This document shows positions 51,775 through 61,273 of a stretch of 64,000 bases of DNA, piece by piece. Source of the DNA: an uncultured Methanobrevibacter sp. (lineage in GTDB: Archaea > Methanobacteriota > Methanobacteria > Methanobacteriales > Methanobacteriaceae). The translations under genes were made by a program, and so were the position numbers. Each line of letters opens with the position of its first letter. Position 1 is the stretch's first letter. The notes below the pieces were generated by a model. It ran no database searches. It was not told the DNA's origin and saw only the letters and a program-made list of their open reading frames with translations. The stretch lies in NCBI RefSeq assembly GCF_902784195.1, contig NZ_CACZTX010000002.1, positions 62,001 through 126,000 on the forward strand, written 5' to 3'.

Positions 51775-52653
51775 ATGATGGATGAAACTAAAAAATCATT
51801 GGAGAAGTTAGGAATTAATGAATTACATGATGATTATGTATCTAAAAAGAGATTTGAAGATGGGGGACAATATAGATTTGAAGTTCCAGGAATACAAGGT
51901 CCTTCTGCACTTGAATCTCTTTTAGAGGCTTCCAATGATTATGACTTAACAATTCATAGAGCCACTCAAACCAAAGGAATCATGTTTTTATTGGATGATG
52001 AAATAAGCAAAATGGTTGATTTGGCTCAAGATGCAAATATGCAATTGTTTTTAGCTGTTGGTCCAAGGGCTCCCTATGATACAAGCGCTACTGTCCAAAC
52101 TGAAGAGGGAAAACGTATAGGATACAGGTTAAGAGGTTACAATAACCTTGTTTATGCCATTGAAGATGTTAAAAGAGCAGTTGATTTGGGAGTTAGAGGC
52201 ATCTTATTATATGATGAAGGATTGCTTTATGCTCTTTCTAAAATGAGAGATGCAGGAGAACTTCCTAAAGACTTGCTGTTTAAGTTGTCTGCTCATGCAG
52301 GCTGTTCCAATCCTGCTTCAGCAAAGCTATTTGAATCAATTGGATTGAACTCACTTAATCCTGTAAGAGACCTTCAGATTCCAATGTTGGCATCATTGCG
52401 TGATGCAATAGATATTCCAATTGACATCCATACTGAAAATCCAAAGTCAACAGGAGGATTCATACGCCATTATGAAGTTCCTGAAATGATTAAGGTGGCA
52501 AGTCCAGTCTATTTAAAGACAGGAGGATCCGTTGCAAAGCATCATAGTTGGGATACAACTGAAAAGGAAGCTCGCCAAAGAGCAAAACAAGTTGCTTTAA
52601 TTAGGGATTTGATTGAAAGACATTATCCTGATGCTATAATGAGTAAATTATAA
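51775..52653 (+). CDS. TIM-barrel protein of carboxylic-acid cluster
   Basis: The ~292-residue protein has alternating strands and helices (LESLLEASNDYDLTIHRATQ, MQLFLAVGPRAPYDTSA, RGILLYDEGLLYALSKM, SAHAGCSNPASAKLFESIGL, DIPIDIHTENPKSTGGF, SPVYLKTGG), typical of a TIM barrel. I associate it with peptidase U32-like proteins but cannot confirm catalytic residues. Its place between PrpD and fumarase suggests a role in the same pathway. The start is ambiguous among ATG codons at 51775 and 51778. Confidence 0.6.
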   Translation: MMDETKKSLEKLGINELHDDYVSKKRFEDGGQYRFEVPGIQGPSALESLLEASNDYDLTIHRATQTKGIMFLLDDEISKMVDLAQDANMQLFLAVGPRAPYDTSATVQTEEGKRIGYRLRGYNNLVYAIEDVKRAVDLGVRGILLYDEGLLYALSKMRDAGELPKDLLFKLSAHAGCSNPASAKLFESIGLNSLNPVRDLQIPMLASLRDAIDIPIDIHTENPKSTGGFIRHYEVPEMIKVASPVYLKTGGSVAKHHSWDTTEKEARQRAKQVALIRDLIERHYPDAIMSKL

Positions 52654-52735
52654 TGAAAATAAATGAAAATAAATAAGAATAAATAAAAATAATTGTTTTT
52701 ATTCGTTTTTTCTAATTAAGATTATTGTTGATATT

Positions 52736-53620
52736 ATGGATTTGATTGAAAAGGTTCAGGATGCAGTTGTAAATGCAGGCAGTTCATATAGTGAAGACAG
52801 ATTAGCTGCTTATGAAAATGCTCTAAAATTGGAAAAGGAGCTAAATAATGAAAATGCAGTTTGGGCCTTGGAACAGATAATTGAAAACTTTAAGGTAGCT
52901 AATGAAAAGAAGCTTCCATTATGTGATGATACTGGAATTCCACATGTCTTGATTGAAATAGGAGAGAAAAGGGAAATTCCTAAAGGATTTTTCAATGAAA
53001 TCAATATAGGTATTGCACAAGGACTTGATAAACTACCCGGAAGGCCAATGGCAGTTAAAGGAAATGATATTGAACGCATTGAGCAATCACAAGGTTTATA
53101 CAATGAGTCCCATATGATGAAGCCCGCATCCTTTTTGATTGAAGAGAAAGATGAATCCTCTTATGGAAGACTGATTGGTGTGGATGAAGATAAGATAAGA
53201 ATCACAATTCTATTGGAAGGTGGAGGTCCTGAAATAAGGGCAAAGACATATAGGGTTTTCCATAAAAGAGACTCAAAAATAGTTTTCGGTGAAGCTTTGG
53301 ATTGGCTAAAGGAATCATTGGCTATGTTAGGCTGCACTCCATCAATTCCAGCTATTGGAGTTGGAAGAACCCACTTTGAGGCAAATGCATTAATGCTAAG
53401 AGCAATGGCTCATGGTAATTTAGGCTATCAATCAGATATTGAAAAATACATTGCAGAAGAGTTGAATAAGACAAATATAGGTCCTTTAGGGCTTGGTGGT
53501 AAAACAACAGTGCTCGGCTCTTTTGTCAACATTGGCTCTCAAAGGGCAAGTGGAGTGAGAATTGTAGCAGCAAGGCCTGCATGTTTTGTTGAGCCAAGAG
53601 TTTCAAGCTTTGAATTCTAG
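52736..53620 (+). CDS. Class I fumarate hydratase alpha-type subunit
   Basis: The 294-residue protein has the class I fumarase/tartrate dehydratase alpha motifs KLPLCDDTGIPHVLIEIGE near 60, GGGPEIRAKTYRVF, LAMLGCTPSIPAIGVGRTHF near 195, LGLGGKTTVLG and ARPACFVEPR. Cysteines in these motifs bind the catalytic [4Fe-4S] cluster. A separate beta subunit would be needed and is not in the window. It may act on fumarate or on a related dicarboxylate. Confidence 0.9.
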   Translation: MDLIEKVQDAVVNAGSSYSEDRLAAYENALKLEKELNNENAVWALEQIIENFKVANEKKLPLCDDTGIPHVLIEIGEKREIPKGFFNEINIGIAQGLDKLPGRPMAVKGNDIERIEQSQGLYNESHMMKPASFLIEEKDESSYGRLIGVDEDKIRITILLEGGGPEIRAKTYRVFHKRDSKIVFGEALDWLKESLAMLGCTPSIPAIGVGRTHFEANALMLRAMAHGNLGYQSDIEKYIAEELNKTNIGPLGLGGKTTVLGSFVNIGSQRASGVRIVAARPACFVEPRVSSFEF

Positions 53621-53697
53621 TTATTCAAGTTAACTAAAATAGGATTAAATATTAGAAAAAATTATATTATATCAAGTTTAATTAAGATTATTGATTA

Positions 53698-53757
53698 TTA
53701 GACTTTAAATATTAGACTTTAAATATTAGACTTTAATATTAGACTTTAATATTAGAC
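53698..53757. repeat. Tandem 13-14-bp repeats upstream of the citrate-synthase-like gene
   Basis: TTAGACTTTAAATA occurs twice, then TTAGACTTTAATA twice, then a partial copy. The array lies just before a TATA-like ATATATAGATTATATAC and the SD AAGGAG of the next gene. Confidence 0.8.
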
Positions 53758-53805
53758 TAATTATTAGAATATATAGATTATATACGATTATTTAAGGAGA
53801 ATATT

Positions 53806-54654
53806 ATGAACGATAATCCAAAACCTGGTAAGAATGGTTTTAAATTTCCTGAACACAGCATAAAAACTAAGATTACTGATGTTAAGCCTAATGAATTGGT
53901 TACTAGAGGCTATAATCAGGAAGATTTAATAACAAATCTTAGCTTTGCAGAAATGGTATTCTTGCTTCTTAGGGAAAGATTGCCTGATGAGAGGGAATCC
54001 AAGATTTTTAACCATATTCTTGTTTCATTTTGCGATCATGGTGTAACCCCTCCAAGCACACAGTCTGCAAGGTTGATAGCATCATCCGGTGCAAACATCA
54101 ATAATGCTGTTGCAGGAGGATTGCTGTCCTTTGGTAAAAACCATGCAGGAGCTATTGAGAAGGCTATGGAATTGTTCCAGGAATCAATCAGTTCATTGAA
54201 CCTTGAGGAAACTGCAGATGAGGATGTAAACAGGAAAATAGCAGCTAAGGCTATTGAAATTGTTGATAAGTATCAATCCGAATCCAAAAGAGTGCCTGGC
54301 TATGGCCATAGGTATCATGAGAAGGATCCTCGTGCAGTGAAATTGCTTGATTTGGCCATTATGGAATCATCAATTGGTCCACATACAAAATTGGCACTTG
54401 TAATCGAGAGCATACTTTCTGACAGGAAAGGAATTTGCTTAAATGTGGATGGAGTCAATGCAGGATTGCTTTCTGATTTGGGCTTTGACAGCTCTTTAGG
54501 TTTAGGAATTTTCATGATTGGAAGACTTCCTGGACTTATAGCTCATGCATATGAAGAGATGGAAGAGGAAGAGAAATTCAGACGCTTCTGTGATTTGGAA
54601 GATATCGTTTATGAAGGATTTAAAAATAGAGACATTAATGAAGATTCAGAATAA
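53806..54654 (+). CDS. Short citrate-synthase-family enzyme (citryl-CoA lyase-like)
   Basis: The 282-residue protein keeps the citrate synthase triad: His113 (KNHAGAIE), His168 (VPGYGHRYH) and Asp215 (LNVDGVNAG). It is much shorter than citrate synthase (~370-430) and lacks the N-terminal part, as do citryl-CoA lyases and related short enzymes. It likely cleaves or condenses an acyl-CoA with an oxoacid. Context suggests a tricarboxylate or methylcitrate-like substrate. Confidence 0.83.
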   Translation: MNDNPKPGKNGFKFPEHSIKTKITDVKPNELVTRGYNQEDLITNLSFAEMVFLLLRERLPDERESKIFNHILVSFCDHGVTPPSTQSARLIASSGANINNAVAGGLLSFGKNHAGAIEKAMELFQESISSLNLEETADEDVNRKIAAKAIEIVDKYQSESKRVPGYGHRYHEKDPRAVKLLDLAIMESSIGPHTKLALVIESILSDRKGICLNVDGVNAGLLSDLGFDSSLGLGIFMIGRLPGLIAHAYEEMEEEEKFRRFCDLEDIVYEGFKNRDINEDSE

Positions 54655-54734
54655 GAAATATATTCTAATGAAATAATATTCATAATGAGAATAATAATTA
54701 TTTTATCATTTATTTATTCTAAGGAGTAATTTAG

Positions 54735-55241
54735 ATGGAATTTTTTGATGTAATTGAACAAAGATACAGTATGAGAGGCTTTGAAGATAAGGAAGTAGAG
54801 CAAGAAAAATTAGACATGATATTAAAAGCTGCTCAACTTGCTCCAACTGGAGTTAACTTCCAGCCTTTTAAGGTAATTGTAATTGACACTAAAAAGTATA
54901 AGGAAGAATTGAAAGGAATCTACAGTCCTGATTGGTTTACACAAGCACCAATTGTCCTTTGTGTAGTTGCCTCTAAGGAAAAGGCTTGGACTAGGAAGTA
55001 TGATGATAAGAACATTGCAGACATTGATGCAACCATTGTCATGACCCACATGATCCTTGCAGCTGAAGATGTTGGTTTGAACACTTGTTTCATTGCTGCA
55101 TTCAAGCCTGATAAGGCAAGGGAATTCTTGGATTTAGATGATGAATGGGAACCTGTATTGTTCACTCCTTTAGGTTATGGAAATGCAGAGCCAAGAGACA
55201 CTCCTAGAAAAGCTATTGAGGAATTGGTCATTTACAAATAA
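54735..55241 (+). CDS. Nitroreductase-family flavoprotein
   Basis: The 168-residue protein starts with IEQRYSMRGFEDKEVEQEKL and LAPTGVNFQPF, and ends with LFTPLGYGNAEP, PRKAIEELV, the FMN-binding pattern of small nitroreductases. These reduce nitro groups, quinones or flavin with NAD(P)H; the physiological substrate is unknown. Confidence 0.92.
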   Translation: MEFFDVIEQRYSMRGFEDKEVEQEKLDMILKAAQLAPTGVNFQPFKVIVIDTKKYKEELKGIYSPDWFTQAPIVLCVVASKEKAWTRKYDDKNIADIDATIVMTHMILAAEDVGLNTCFIAAFKPDKAREFLDLDDEWEPVLFTPLGYGNAEPRDTPRKAIEELVIYK

Positions 55242-55272
55242 TTATTAGTTAAAAACGATTTAAGAGGATACT

Positions 55273-55620
55273 ATGAGATTTACAAAAAAATCAATTATTT
55301 TACTTGCATTTTCAGTTATCCTAATGGTTTTAGGATTATGGAATTATGTTGATGCAAACCCTGTCACTTATGATGTCATTGCTTCAAGTGTTGTGCTTAT
55401 TGTAGTTGGATGGACACTTGCAATGTCTGTATTTGAACCTAGCTGGACTAAGGCAGCTATTCTCATTGATGGGTTAATCTTTGTTTTGGTAGGTATTACT
55501 TTCCTCTTGATGCCATATAATCTCATTTTCATTATATTTGGTATTGTTTTGCTTGCAATCGCAGTTGCAGCATATCTTGGAAAATTACCTAAATCTTTCT
55601 TAAGATTATTCCATAAATAA
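55273..55620 (+). CDS. Small four-helix membrane protein (DUF308/HdeD-like)
   Basis: The 115-residue protein has four hydrophobic segments (about 8-25, 35-52, 61-79, 84-103) with short loops and a basic end. The pattern GLIFVLVGITFLLMPY resembles the HdeD/DUF308 repeats. It follows nitroreductase by 31 bp and may share its transcript. Function unknown. Confidence 0.7.
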   Translation: MRFTKKSIILLAFSVILMVLGLWNYVDANPVTYDVIASSVVLIVVGWTLAMSVFEPSWTKAAILIDGLIFVLVGITFLLMPYNLIFIIFGIVLLAIAVAAYLGKLPKSFLRLFHK

Positions 55621-56030
55621 TTCAATTTTCATTTCTATTTTTTAACTTTTTTTTCATTATTTTTTCATTATTTTTTTATTATTATTTCATCATTTTTTTA
55701 ATGATTCATAAATTGTTTTTATTTTGTTTTTAAATTTCACTATTTTTCTTTCATGAAATTTCAAGATTTTTTCATGAAATCTAATTTTTTATTTTTCTTA
55801 TCTTAATTTTAATACTTTTATTTGGGATTTTATTAATTCTAATCAATTTAATTTTTTATTAGATCTTTTTAATTTTTTCAAAATATTTATTCGAATTTCA
55901 TCTTAATTTTTTAAAGAAATTTAAATTTATAATGCTGTTATAATTTCCTTATTATATAATAATATTACAATATTTTAATAAAATATATATATTAACAAAA
56001 ATAAAAATAAAATTACCATGGTGATTTATT
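55621..56030. promoter_or_regulatory. Promoter spacer of the ATP synthase operon
   Basis: This 410-bp spacer begins with oligo-T after the previous gene and is otherwise AT-rich. A TATA box AAATATATATATTAAC lies at ~55980-55995. GGTGATTTATT is the SD before ahaH at 56031. Confidence 0.6.
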
Positions 56031-56345
56031 ATGGCAGGGATATCAGAAGCTATTACCCAAATAAAAAAAGCTGAAAGCGATGCTGATTCCTTAGTAGAAC
56101 AATCAACAGTCGATGCGAAAGCAATGATTGATGAGGCTACTGTTAAAGCTAATGAAATGATTGAACTTGCTAAGAATGAAGCTAGCGAAGAAGCTCAATC
56201 TACTGTTTTTAATGCAGAAGAAAATGCAAAGAAAGAAGCTGAATCTATTACTTCTCAAGCTGAAAAAGATGTTGAAAGCATCAAAAATGACGCAAGAAAA
56301 AATATAGATGAAGCTGCTTCAATTATTGTTAAAAATATTTTATAG
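56031..56345 (+). CDS. ahaH: A1AO ATP synthase subunit H
   Basis: The 104-residue protein is an Ala/Glu/Lys-rich coiled coil (ITQIKKAESDADSLVEQSTV and onwards), as expected for the peripheral-stalk subunit H that pairs with subunit E. It opens the ATP synthase operon. Confidence 0.93.
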   Translation: MAGISEAITQIKKAESDADSLVEQSTVDAKAMIDEATVKANEMIELAKNEASEEAQSTVFNAEENAKKEAESITSQAEKDVESIKNDARKNIDEAASIIVKNIL

Positions 56346-56354
56346 TGTGAGATA

Positions 56355-58361
56355 ATGTTTAGAACTGCGAGAATGCGTAAGCTTAATGTTATAACTTTGG
56401 ACAAATACGCTAGTCCTACGGTCAGTGCACTTCACGACGAGGGTATTGTTCAAATAAATGATATTTCTGAACGTATTCAGCAAGATCCTAAGCTAGCAGA
56501 ACTTTTGAAACCTTCAAAAGTTACACCCCACACCGGTAAGCTATCTTCACTTCTCATGAAGACAAGCGGTATTTCCGACTTGCTTGGAGATGCCTTGTCT
56601 GAGGATAGAAGCATGAAGGAACTGATAATGTCATTTATCAGTCCTGACCTTCCAGTTCCAAAAGAAGTCGAGGATGTTGATACTGAAAGCTTGATAGCTT
56701 ATGCAGAATCAACATTAAGCCAGGTTGAAGGTGAAACAAAAGGTATTGAAAATAAGTTAGCCGCACTAGACAGTGAAGAGAGTAAACTTGAATCAAATAA
56801 GGACTTGGCCGAAAAGCTAAAACCTTTAGACATGGACTTAGGCCTATTAAGCGATTCCAAGTACACTTCTACCATTGTTGGTAGGATCACTGCTGAGTCA
56901 GCTCAGAAATTCAAAGATGAATACAGTAAGATTACAGATGATCTCTTCTATGAATTAGTTCCAGACGAAGAAAAAGAAAGTTTTATCATGGTTGTCGTCG
57001 TTGCTAATGAGTATAAGGATGATATCTATACCTTACTTAGGAAAAATGAATTCGAGAAGTTTGAAACTGAAGGTTTAGAAGGAAGACCTGATAGTCTTAT
57101 TTCCTCTTCTGAATCCAGACTCCAAGCTATCGAAAGTGAAAGATCCCAAGCTAAAGCTGAATTGAAAGTTGTAGCGGAAAAATGGGATGATGAAGTTCTT
57201 GCTTTAAAAGAACAATTAGAAAATGAGAAAGATAAGAATGAGGTTTTCGCTGGTTTTGCTGAAACTGACAAAACTTATGTCTTTGAGGCATGGGTACCTG
57301 AAAAAGATGTGGAAAAAGCTCAAGCTATTATTGAGACCGCAACTGAAGGCCATGCAATCATGGAAGTTGAGGAAGTTCCAGACAATGCAGAAGACGTTCC
57401 TGTATTGCAACAAAACAATGCATATGCAAAACCTTATGAATTGTTAGTTGAAATGTATTCCCCATTGAAGTACAATGAAATTGACCCTACTTTATTTGTA
57501 GCACTTACATATCCTTTCTTCTTCGGTTTCTGTTTAACCGATGCAGGTTATGGTCTTTTAGTTGCAATTATAGGTTTCATTTTATACAGAGGAATGGGTA
57601 AAGTCAATAGAACCATGCATGATGGTGGATTAATCATCATAGCAAGTGGTGTATGGGCTATTATTTTAGGTCTGGTTACCAATGGTTTACTTGGGGACCT
57701 ATGGACTAGAATATTAGGTTGGGGCCCTGCTCTCCCTACAGTTATTGATTCCATTAATGCGTTCAAATATCCGGCTACTATCTTAGTGATTGCAATTGTA
57801 ATTGGTATTATTTACACTAACCTCGGTTTCATCTTAGGTGCAATTGACAATTTAAGATACGGCGAGAAAAAAGAGGCAATCGGTTCTCAAATCGTATGGT
57901 TTGTATTTGAACTTGGTATCATTTTATTGATTTTAGGATTCTTGTTCCCAGCAATTGGAATGATTGGTATGGCATTAGGTGCAGTATTCATTGTTGCTGC
58001 TCTTGGTATGCTTATCTGGGGTAACGGTGCTTATGGACTTATGGATGTATTTGGATTCATGGGAGATGTACTTTCATATGCTCGTCTTTTAGCTCTTTGT
58101 TTAGCTACTGGTGGTATTGCAATGACTGTAAACATCTTGACCAATATGGTAAATGACATGATTCCAGTTGTAGGTATTGTTTTAGCTATTATCATCTTTA
58201 TTGGTGGACATATTGCTAACTTCCTTTTCCAAGTATTAGGTGCTGGTGTTAATGCTTTGCGTCTTAACTATGTAGAGTTCTTCTCTCAATTCTATATGGG
58301 TGGAAAACATTCATTTGAAGCTTTTAAAGCTAAAAGACAATTTACTAAAATTAAAAAATAG
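56355..58361 (+). CDS. ahaI: A1AO ATP synthase subunit I (a-type)
   Basis: The 668-residue protein has a soluble coiled-coil N-terminal half (~1-340, peripheral-stalk attachment) and a membrane half with about eight helices (YPFFFGFCLTDAGYGLL, DVLSYARLLALCLATGGIAM). The Arg in the latter motif is the conserved rotor-facing residue of ion translocation. It starts 10 bp after ahaH. Confidence 0.96.
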   Translation: MFRTARMRKLNVITLDKYASPTVSALHDEGIVQINDISERIQQDPKLAELLKPSKVTPHTGKLSSLLMKTSGISDLLGDALSEDRSMKELIMSFISPDLPVPKEVEDVDTESLIAYAESTLSQVEGETKGIENKLAALDSEESKLESNKDLAEKLKPLDMDLGLLSDSKYTSTIVGRITAESAQKFKDEYSKITDDLFYELVPDEEKESFIMVVVVANEYKDDIYTLLRKNEFEKFETEGLEGRPDSLISSSESRLQAIESERSQAKAELKVVAEKWDDEVLALKEQLENEKDKNEVFAGFAETDKTYVFEAWVPEKDVEKAQAIIETATEGHAIMEVEEVPDNAEDVPVLQQNNAYAKPYELLVEMYSPLKYNEIDPTLFVALTYPFFFGFCLTDAGYGLLVAIIGFILYRGMGKVNRTMHDGGLIIIASGVWAIILGLVTNGLLGDLWTRILGWGPALPTVIDSINAFKYPATILVIAIVIGIIYTNLGFILGAIDNLRYGEKKEAIGSQIVWFVFELGIILLILGFLFPAIGMIGMALGAVFIVAALGMLIWGNGAYGLMDVFGFMGDVLSYARLLALCLATGGIAMTVNILTNMVNDMIPVVGIVLAIIIFIGGHIANFLFQVLGAGVNALRLNYVEFFSQFYMGGKHSFEAFKAKRQFTKIKK

Positions 58362-58612
58362 ACAAAAATTTAGATTTATAGTTTTATAATTCAACGCTTA
58401 AAGATGAAATTATTGGAAATGTGATTTTATATTTAAGGCAATTATGAAAATTCATAATTAAGATCAAGAACTTATGCTTATGGAAATGTCGATTAGGACA
58501 ATTCTTATAAAAATGACGTTCTTTTATCAAGAACTTTACGTTCTATTGAAATGTAATGAAAATTATATTTAAACGATTTATTTAAACAATTTAATTTAAG
58601 GAGATATATTAT
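58362..58612 (+). promoter_or_regulatory. Structured 251-bp intra-operon gap before ahaK
   Basis: This gap interrupts an otherwise tight operon. It holds the hairpins AATTATG...CATAATT (58440-58459) and GTTCTT-TTATC-AAGAAC (58515-58531), repeated ACGTTCT and AAGAAC motifs, and the SD AAGGAGAT before ahaK. It could process or stabilise mRNA to raise c-subunit output, or hold an extra promoter. Confidence 0.5.
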
Positions 58613-59098
58613 ATGGTAGAAATTGCTTTAGGTACTGCTTTAGCAGCAATTGGTGCTGGTGTAGCAATTGGTTTTGCTGGTTTAGGTTCCGGTTTAGGAC
58701 AAGGTATGGCAGCAGCTGGATCTGTTGGAGCTGTAGCAGAAGATAACGACATGTTTGCAAGAGGTATTATTTTCTCTGCATTACCAGAAACTCAGGCTAT
58801 TTACGGATTCTTGATTGCTATTTTATTACTTGTATTCTCAGGATTATTAGGTGGAGGCGCAGGTCTTTCCACTACTGCAGGTATTGTAGCTATTGGTGTA
58901 GGTGCATCTATCGGATTTGCAGGTTTAGGTTCCGGTATGGGACAAGGTATGGCAGCAGCTTCCTCTGTTGGTGCTATCGTTGAAGATACTGACATGTTTG
59001 CTAGAGGTATTATCTTCTCTGCATTACCAGAAACTCAAGCTATTTACGGTTTCTTGATTGCTATCTTACTTATGGTATTCGGTGGAATATTAGGTTAA
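58613..59098 (+). CDS. ahaK: A1AO ATP synthase proteolipid subunit K (duplicated c subunit)
   Basis: The 161-residue protein contains two homologous hairpins, each with GFAGLGSGxGQGMAA and SALPETQAIYGFLIAILL. Each repeat has a Gln in helix 1 (Q30, Q111) and a Glu-Thr pair in helix 2 (E59-T60, E140-T141), the ligands typical of sodium-binding rotors. It forms the membrane rotor ring. Both glutamates are retained, unlike some duplicated V-type subunits that lose one. Confidence 0.97.
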   Translation: MVEIALGTALAAIGAGVAIGFAGLGSGLGQGMAAAGSVGAVAEDNDMFARGIIFSALPETQAIYGFLIAILLLVFSGLLGGGAGLSTTAGIVAIGVGASIGFAGLGSGMGQGMAAASSVGAIVEDTDMFARGIIFSALPETQAIYGFLIAILLMVFGGILG

Positions 59099-59111
59099 GG
59101 AGGTCAGTTAT

Positions 59112-59792
59112 ATGAGCTCTGGAGCAGACAAAATTGTCTCTAACATAATGTCTGATGCTCAAGCAAAAGCTGATGTAAATAAAAGTGAAGCTCAAGTGAA
59201 AGTTGATGCTATTTTAGCTGATGGTGAAAAAAGAGCTGAAGCTACTAAAGTTAAAATCTCAGAAGATGCTGCAAAGCAAGCGGAAATGAGATATCAACAA
59301 ATTATTTCTGAAGCTAAAATGAATGCTCGTAGGGCAGAATTAGGGGCAAAAGAAGAAGTAATCGAAGAAGCTTTCAGTAAAGCTACTGAAGATTTAACAA
59401 ATATGGCAAATACCAATGATTCAGAATATGTGGATGCTTTAGTTGAAATGATTAAAGAAGCAGCTGTAGAAATTGGTGGCGGAGATTTAATCGTTTTATT
59501 AAAACAAGAAGACATTCCAAAAGTCCAAGATAAATTGGAAACTATTGTTGGCTTAATCAAGTCTTTAATTAAACGTGAAAAACCTTCTGATCTTAGTGCA
59601 ATCGCTACAGAAGTTTCCCTTGAAACTGATGTTGAAACTACTTTAGAAATTGGCGAACCTATTGACACTATTGGTGGAGCTATATTAAGAACAAGAAATG
59701 GTGAAATTCAAGTTAATAACACTATTGAATCTAGAATGTTAAGATTTAAGAAATCATTACGTTCAGAAGTTGCAAAAACTTTATTTGATTAG
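59112..59792 (+). CDS. ahaE: A1AO ATP synthase subunit E
   Basis: The 226-residue protein has the Ala/Lys/Glu helical N-terminus (DAQAKADVNKSEAQVKVDAI) and a C-terminal globular end with GGAILRTRNGEIQVNNTIES, the subunit E signature. It forms the peripheral stalk with H. Confidence 0.95.
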   Translation: MSSGADKIVSNIMSDAQAKADVNKSEAQVKVDAILADGEKRAEATKVKISEDAAKQAEMRYQQIISEAKMNARRAELGAKEEVIEEAFSKATEDLTNMANTNDSEYVDALVEMIKEAAVEIGGGDLIVLLKQEDIPKVQDKLETIVGLIKSLIKREKPSDLSAIATEVSLETDVETTLEIGEPIDTIGGAILRTRNGEIQVNNTIESRMLRFKKSLRSEVAKTLFD

Positions 59793-59804
59793 GAGAGATG
59801 AATT

Positions 59805-60959
59805 ATGGCTGATGAAATTGCTACAATCATAAGTTCCTTAGGACTTTCTAATGAGGCATTTTTAGCAATAGTTCTTTTAGCATTTGTAGTTATTGGTGCA
59901 ATTATTGTAATTGTTGCAACTAGACCAATTTTAGATGTTTATCCATATCTTCATCCTAATGCGAGAGTAAGAGCAAGAAAAGGAAGATTATTTGATGAGA
60001 AACAAATTTCTGAACTTGTTGAAGCAAACAATGTTGAAGAAATTACCAACTATCTCAGAGGATCTCCTGACTATGCTGAATACTTAGATAATTATACACT
60101 TGAAAAGGCATTAGATATTCAACTTGGTGAAACTTACGATTTAGTTTCAAGAATGGCTCCTAAAGAAATTCAATCTTCATTTAAAGTAATGGCAAAGAAA
60201 TCTGACATTGCTAATATTAAAAGCTTACTCACTGCTAAAGAAGCAGGATTAAGCCAAGAAGCTACTGAAGAACTTTTAGTTCCTACTGGTTCTTTATATG
60301 AAGATTTACAACGTTTAACTGATGTTGACACTGTAACAGATGTTGTTGCAGGATTAGACGGAACTGAGTATGCACCGATTTTAGAAGAAGTGCTTCCTGA
60401 ATATGAAAAAACAGGTATGGTCCTTCCTTTGGAATCTGCATTAGATAAATATTATTTAGATAAATTACTCGCTTCCTCAGAAACACCATCTGATGAGAAC
60501 AAACAAATTCTCTATGCTTACGTTGGAAATCAAGTTGATGTAGCTAATATTAAATTAATATTGAGAGCAAAAGTTGATGGATTAGATTATGATGCTATCA
60601 GTCCATATATGATTGATAGTGGATATCAATTAAGAGAATGGAAGCTTAAAGATCTTATGGAAGCAGAAGATGTAACTGGAGTAATCTCCTCTTTAGAAGG
60701 AACTAAATACTCTGAAGTACTTACCGATGTGCTTCCTGAATACAATGAAACTGGATCTGTAGCTCTCTTTGAGCAAGCTTTAGACAAGTTTTTAGTCGAC
60801 TCTGCAAAATCCTATTCCATGAAAAAACCTTTAGGTATTGGACCTATAATAGGATTCTTGTCCCAAAAAGAAGTTGAAGTTAAAAACTTAAAAGTAATTG
60901 CAAGAGCTAAAAGAGAAGAAGACTTCCCAATATCTAAAATTAGGGAGATGTTAGTATGA
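59805..60959 (+). CDS. ahaC: A1AO ATP synthase subunit C
   Basis: The 384-residue protein is the funnel-like subunit C that links rotor ring to central stalk, with repeated helical segments (LDGTEYAPILEEVLPEYEKT and LEGTKYSEVLTDVLPEYNET). An N-terminal membrane helix (~18-38), seen in Methanobacteriales homologues, is present. It overlaps ahaF by four bases. Confidence 0.94.
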   Translation: MADEIATIISSLGLSNEAFLAIVLLAFVVIGAIIVIVATRPILDVYPYLHPNARVRARKGRLFDEKQISELVEANNVEEITNYLRGSPDYAEYLDNYTLEKALDIQLGETYDLVSRMAPKEIQSSFKVMAKKSDIANIKSLLTAKEAGLSQEATEELLVPTGSLYEDLQRLTDVDTVTDVVAGLDGTEYAPILEEVLPEYEKTGMVLPLESALDKYYLDKLLASSETPSDENKQILYAYVGNQVDVANIKLILRAKVDGLDYDAISPYMIDSGYQLREWKLKDLMEAEDVTGVISSLEGTKYSEVLTDVLPEYNETGSVALFEQALDKFLVDSAKSYSMKKPLGIGPIIGFLSQKEVEVKNLKVIARAKREEDFPISKIREMLV

Positions 60960-61273
60960 GTGATGTCGCTATTATAGGAGATATCGATACTGTCACTGGT
61001 TTTAAACTTGGTGGAGTTAAAAAAGGTATTATTGTAAATAATGATGAAGAAGCTAAAAATGCTCTTGATGAGTTATTAAACGATGAAATTTCAATTATTA
61101 TAATTACACAAAAGATAGCTGATAACATAAGAGAACATATTCATAAACGTCTTGGTTCTGATGTGTTACCAATGGTTATTGAGATACCAGATAAATCTGG
61201 TTCATCTGAAGGCGGTGCCGATCAAATGGCAGCTCTTATTAAGAGAGTTATCGGGGTAGAGATGGTTAAATGA
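60956..61273 (+). CDS. ahaF: A1AO ATP synthase subunit F
   Basis: The 105-residue protein ([51 protein letters not shown]) is the small Rossmann-like subunit of the central stalk. It overlaps both neighbours by ATGA junctions. Confidence 0.95.
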   Translation: MSDVAIIGDIDTVTGFKLGGVKKGIIVNNDEEAKNALDELLNDEISIIIITQKIADNIREHIHKRLGSDVLPMVIEIPDKSGSSEGGADQMAALIKRVIGVEMVK

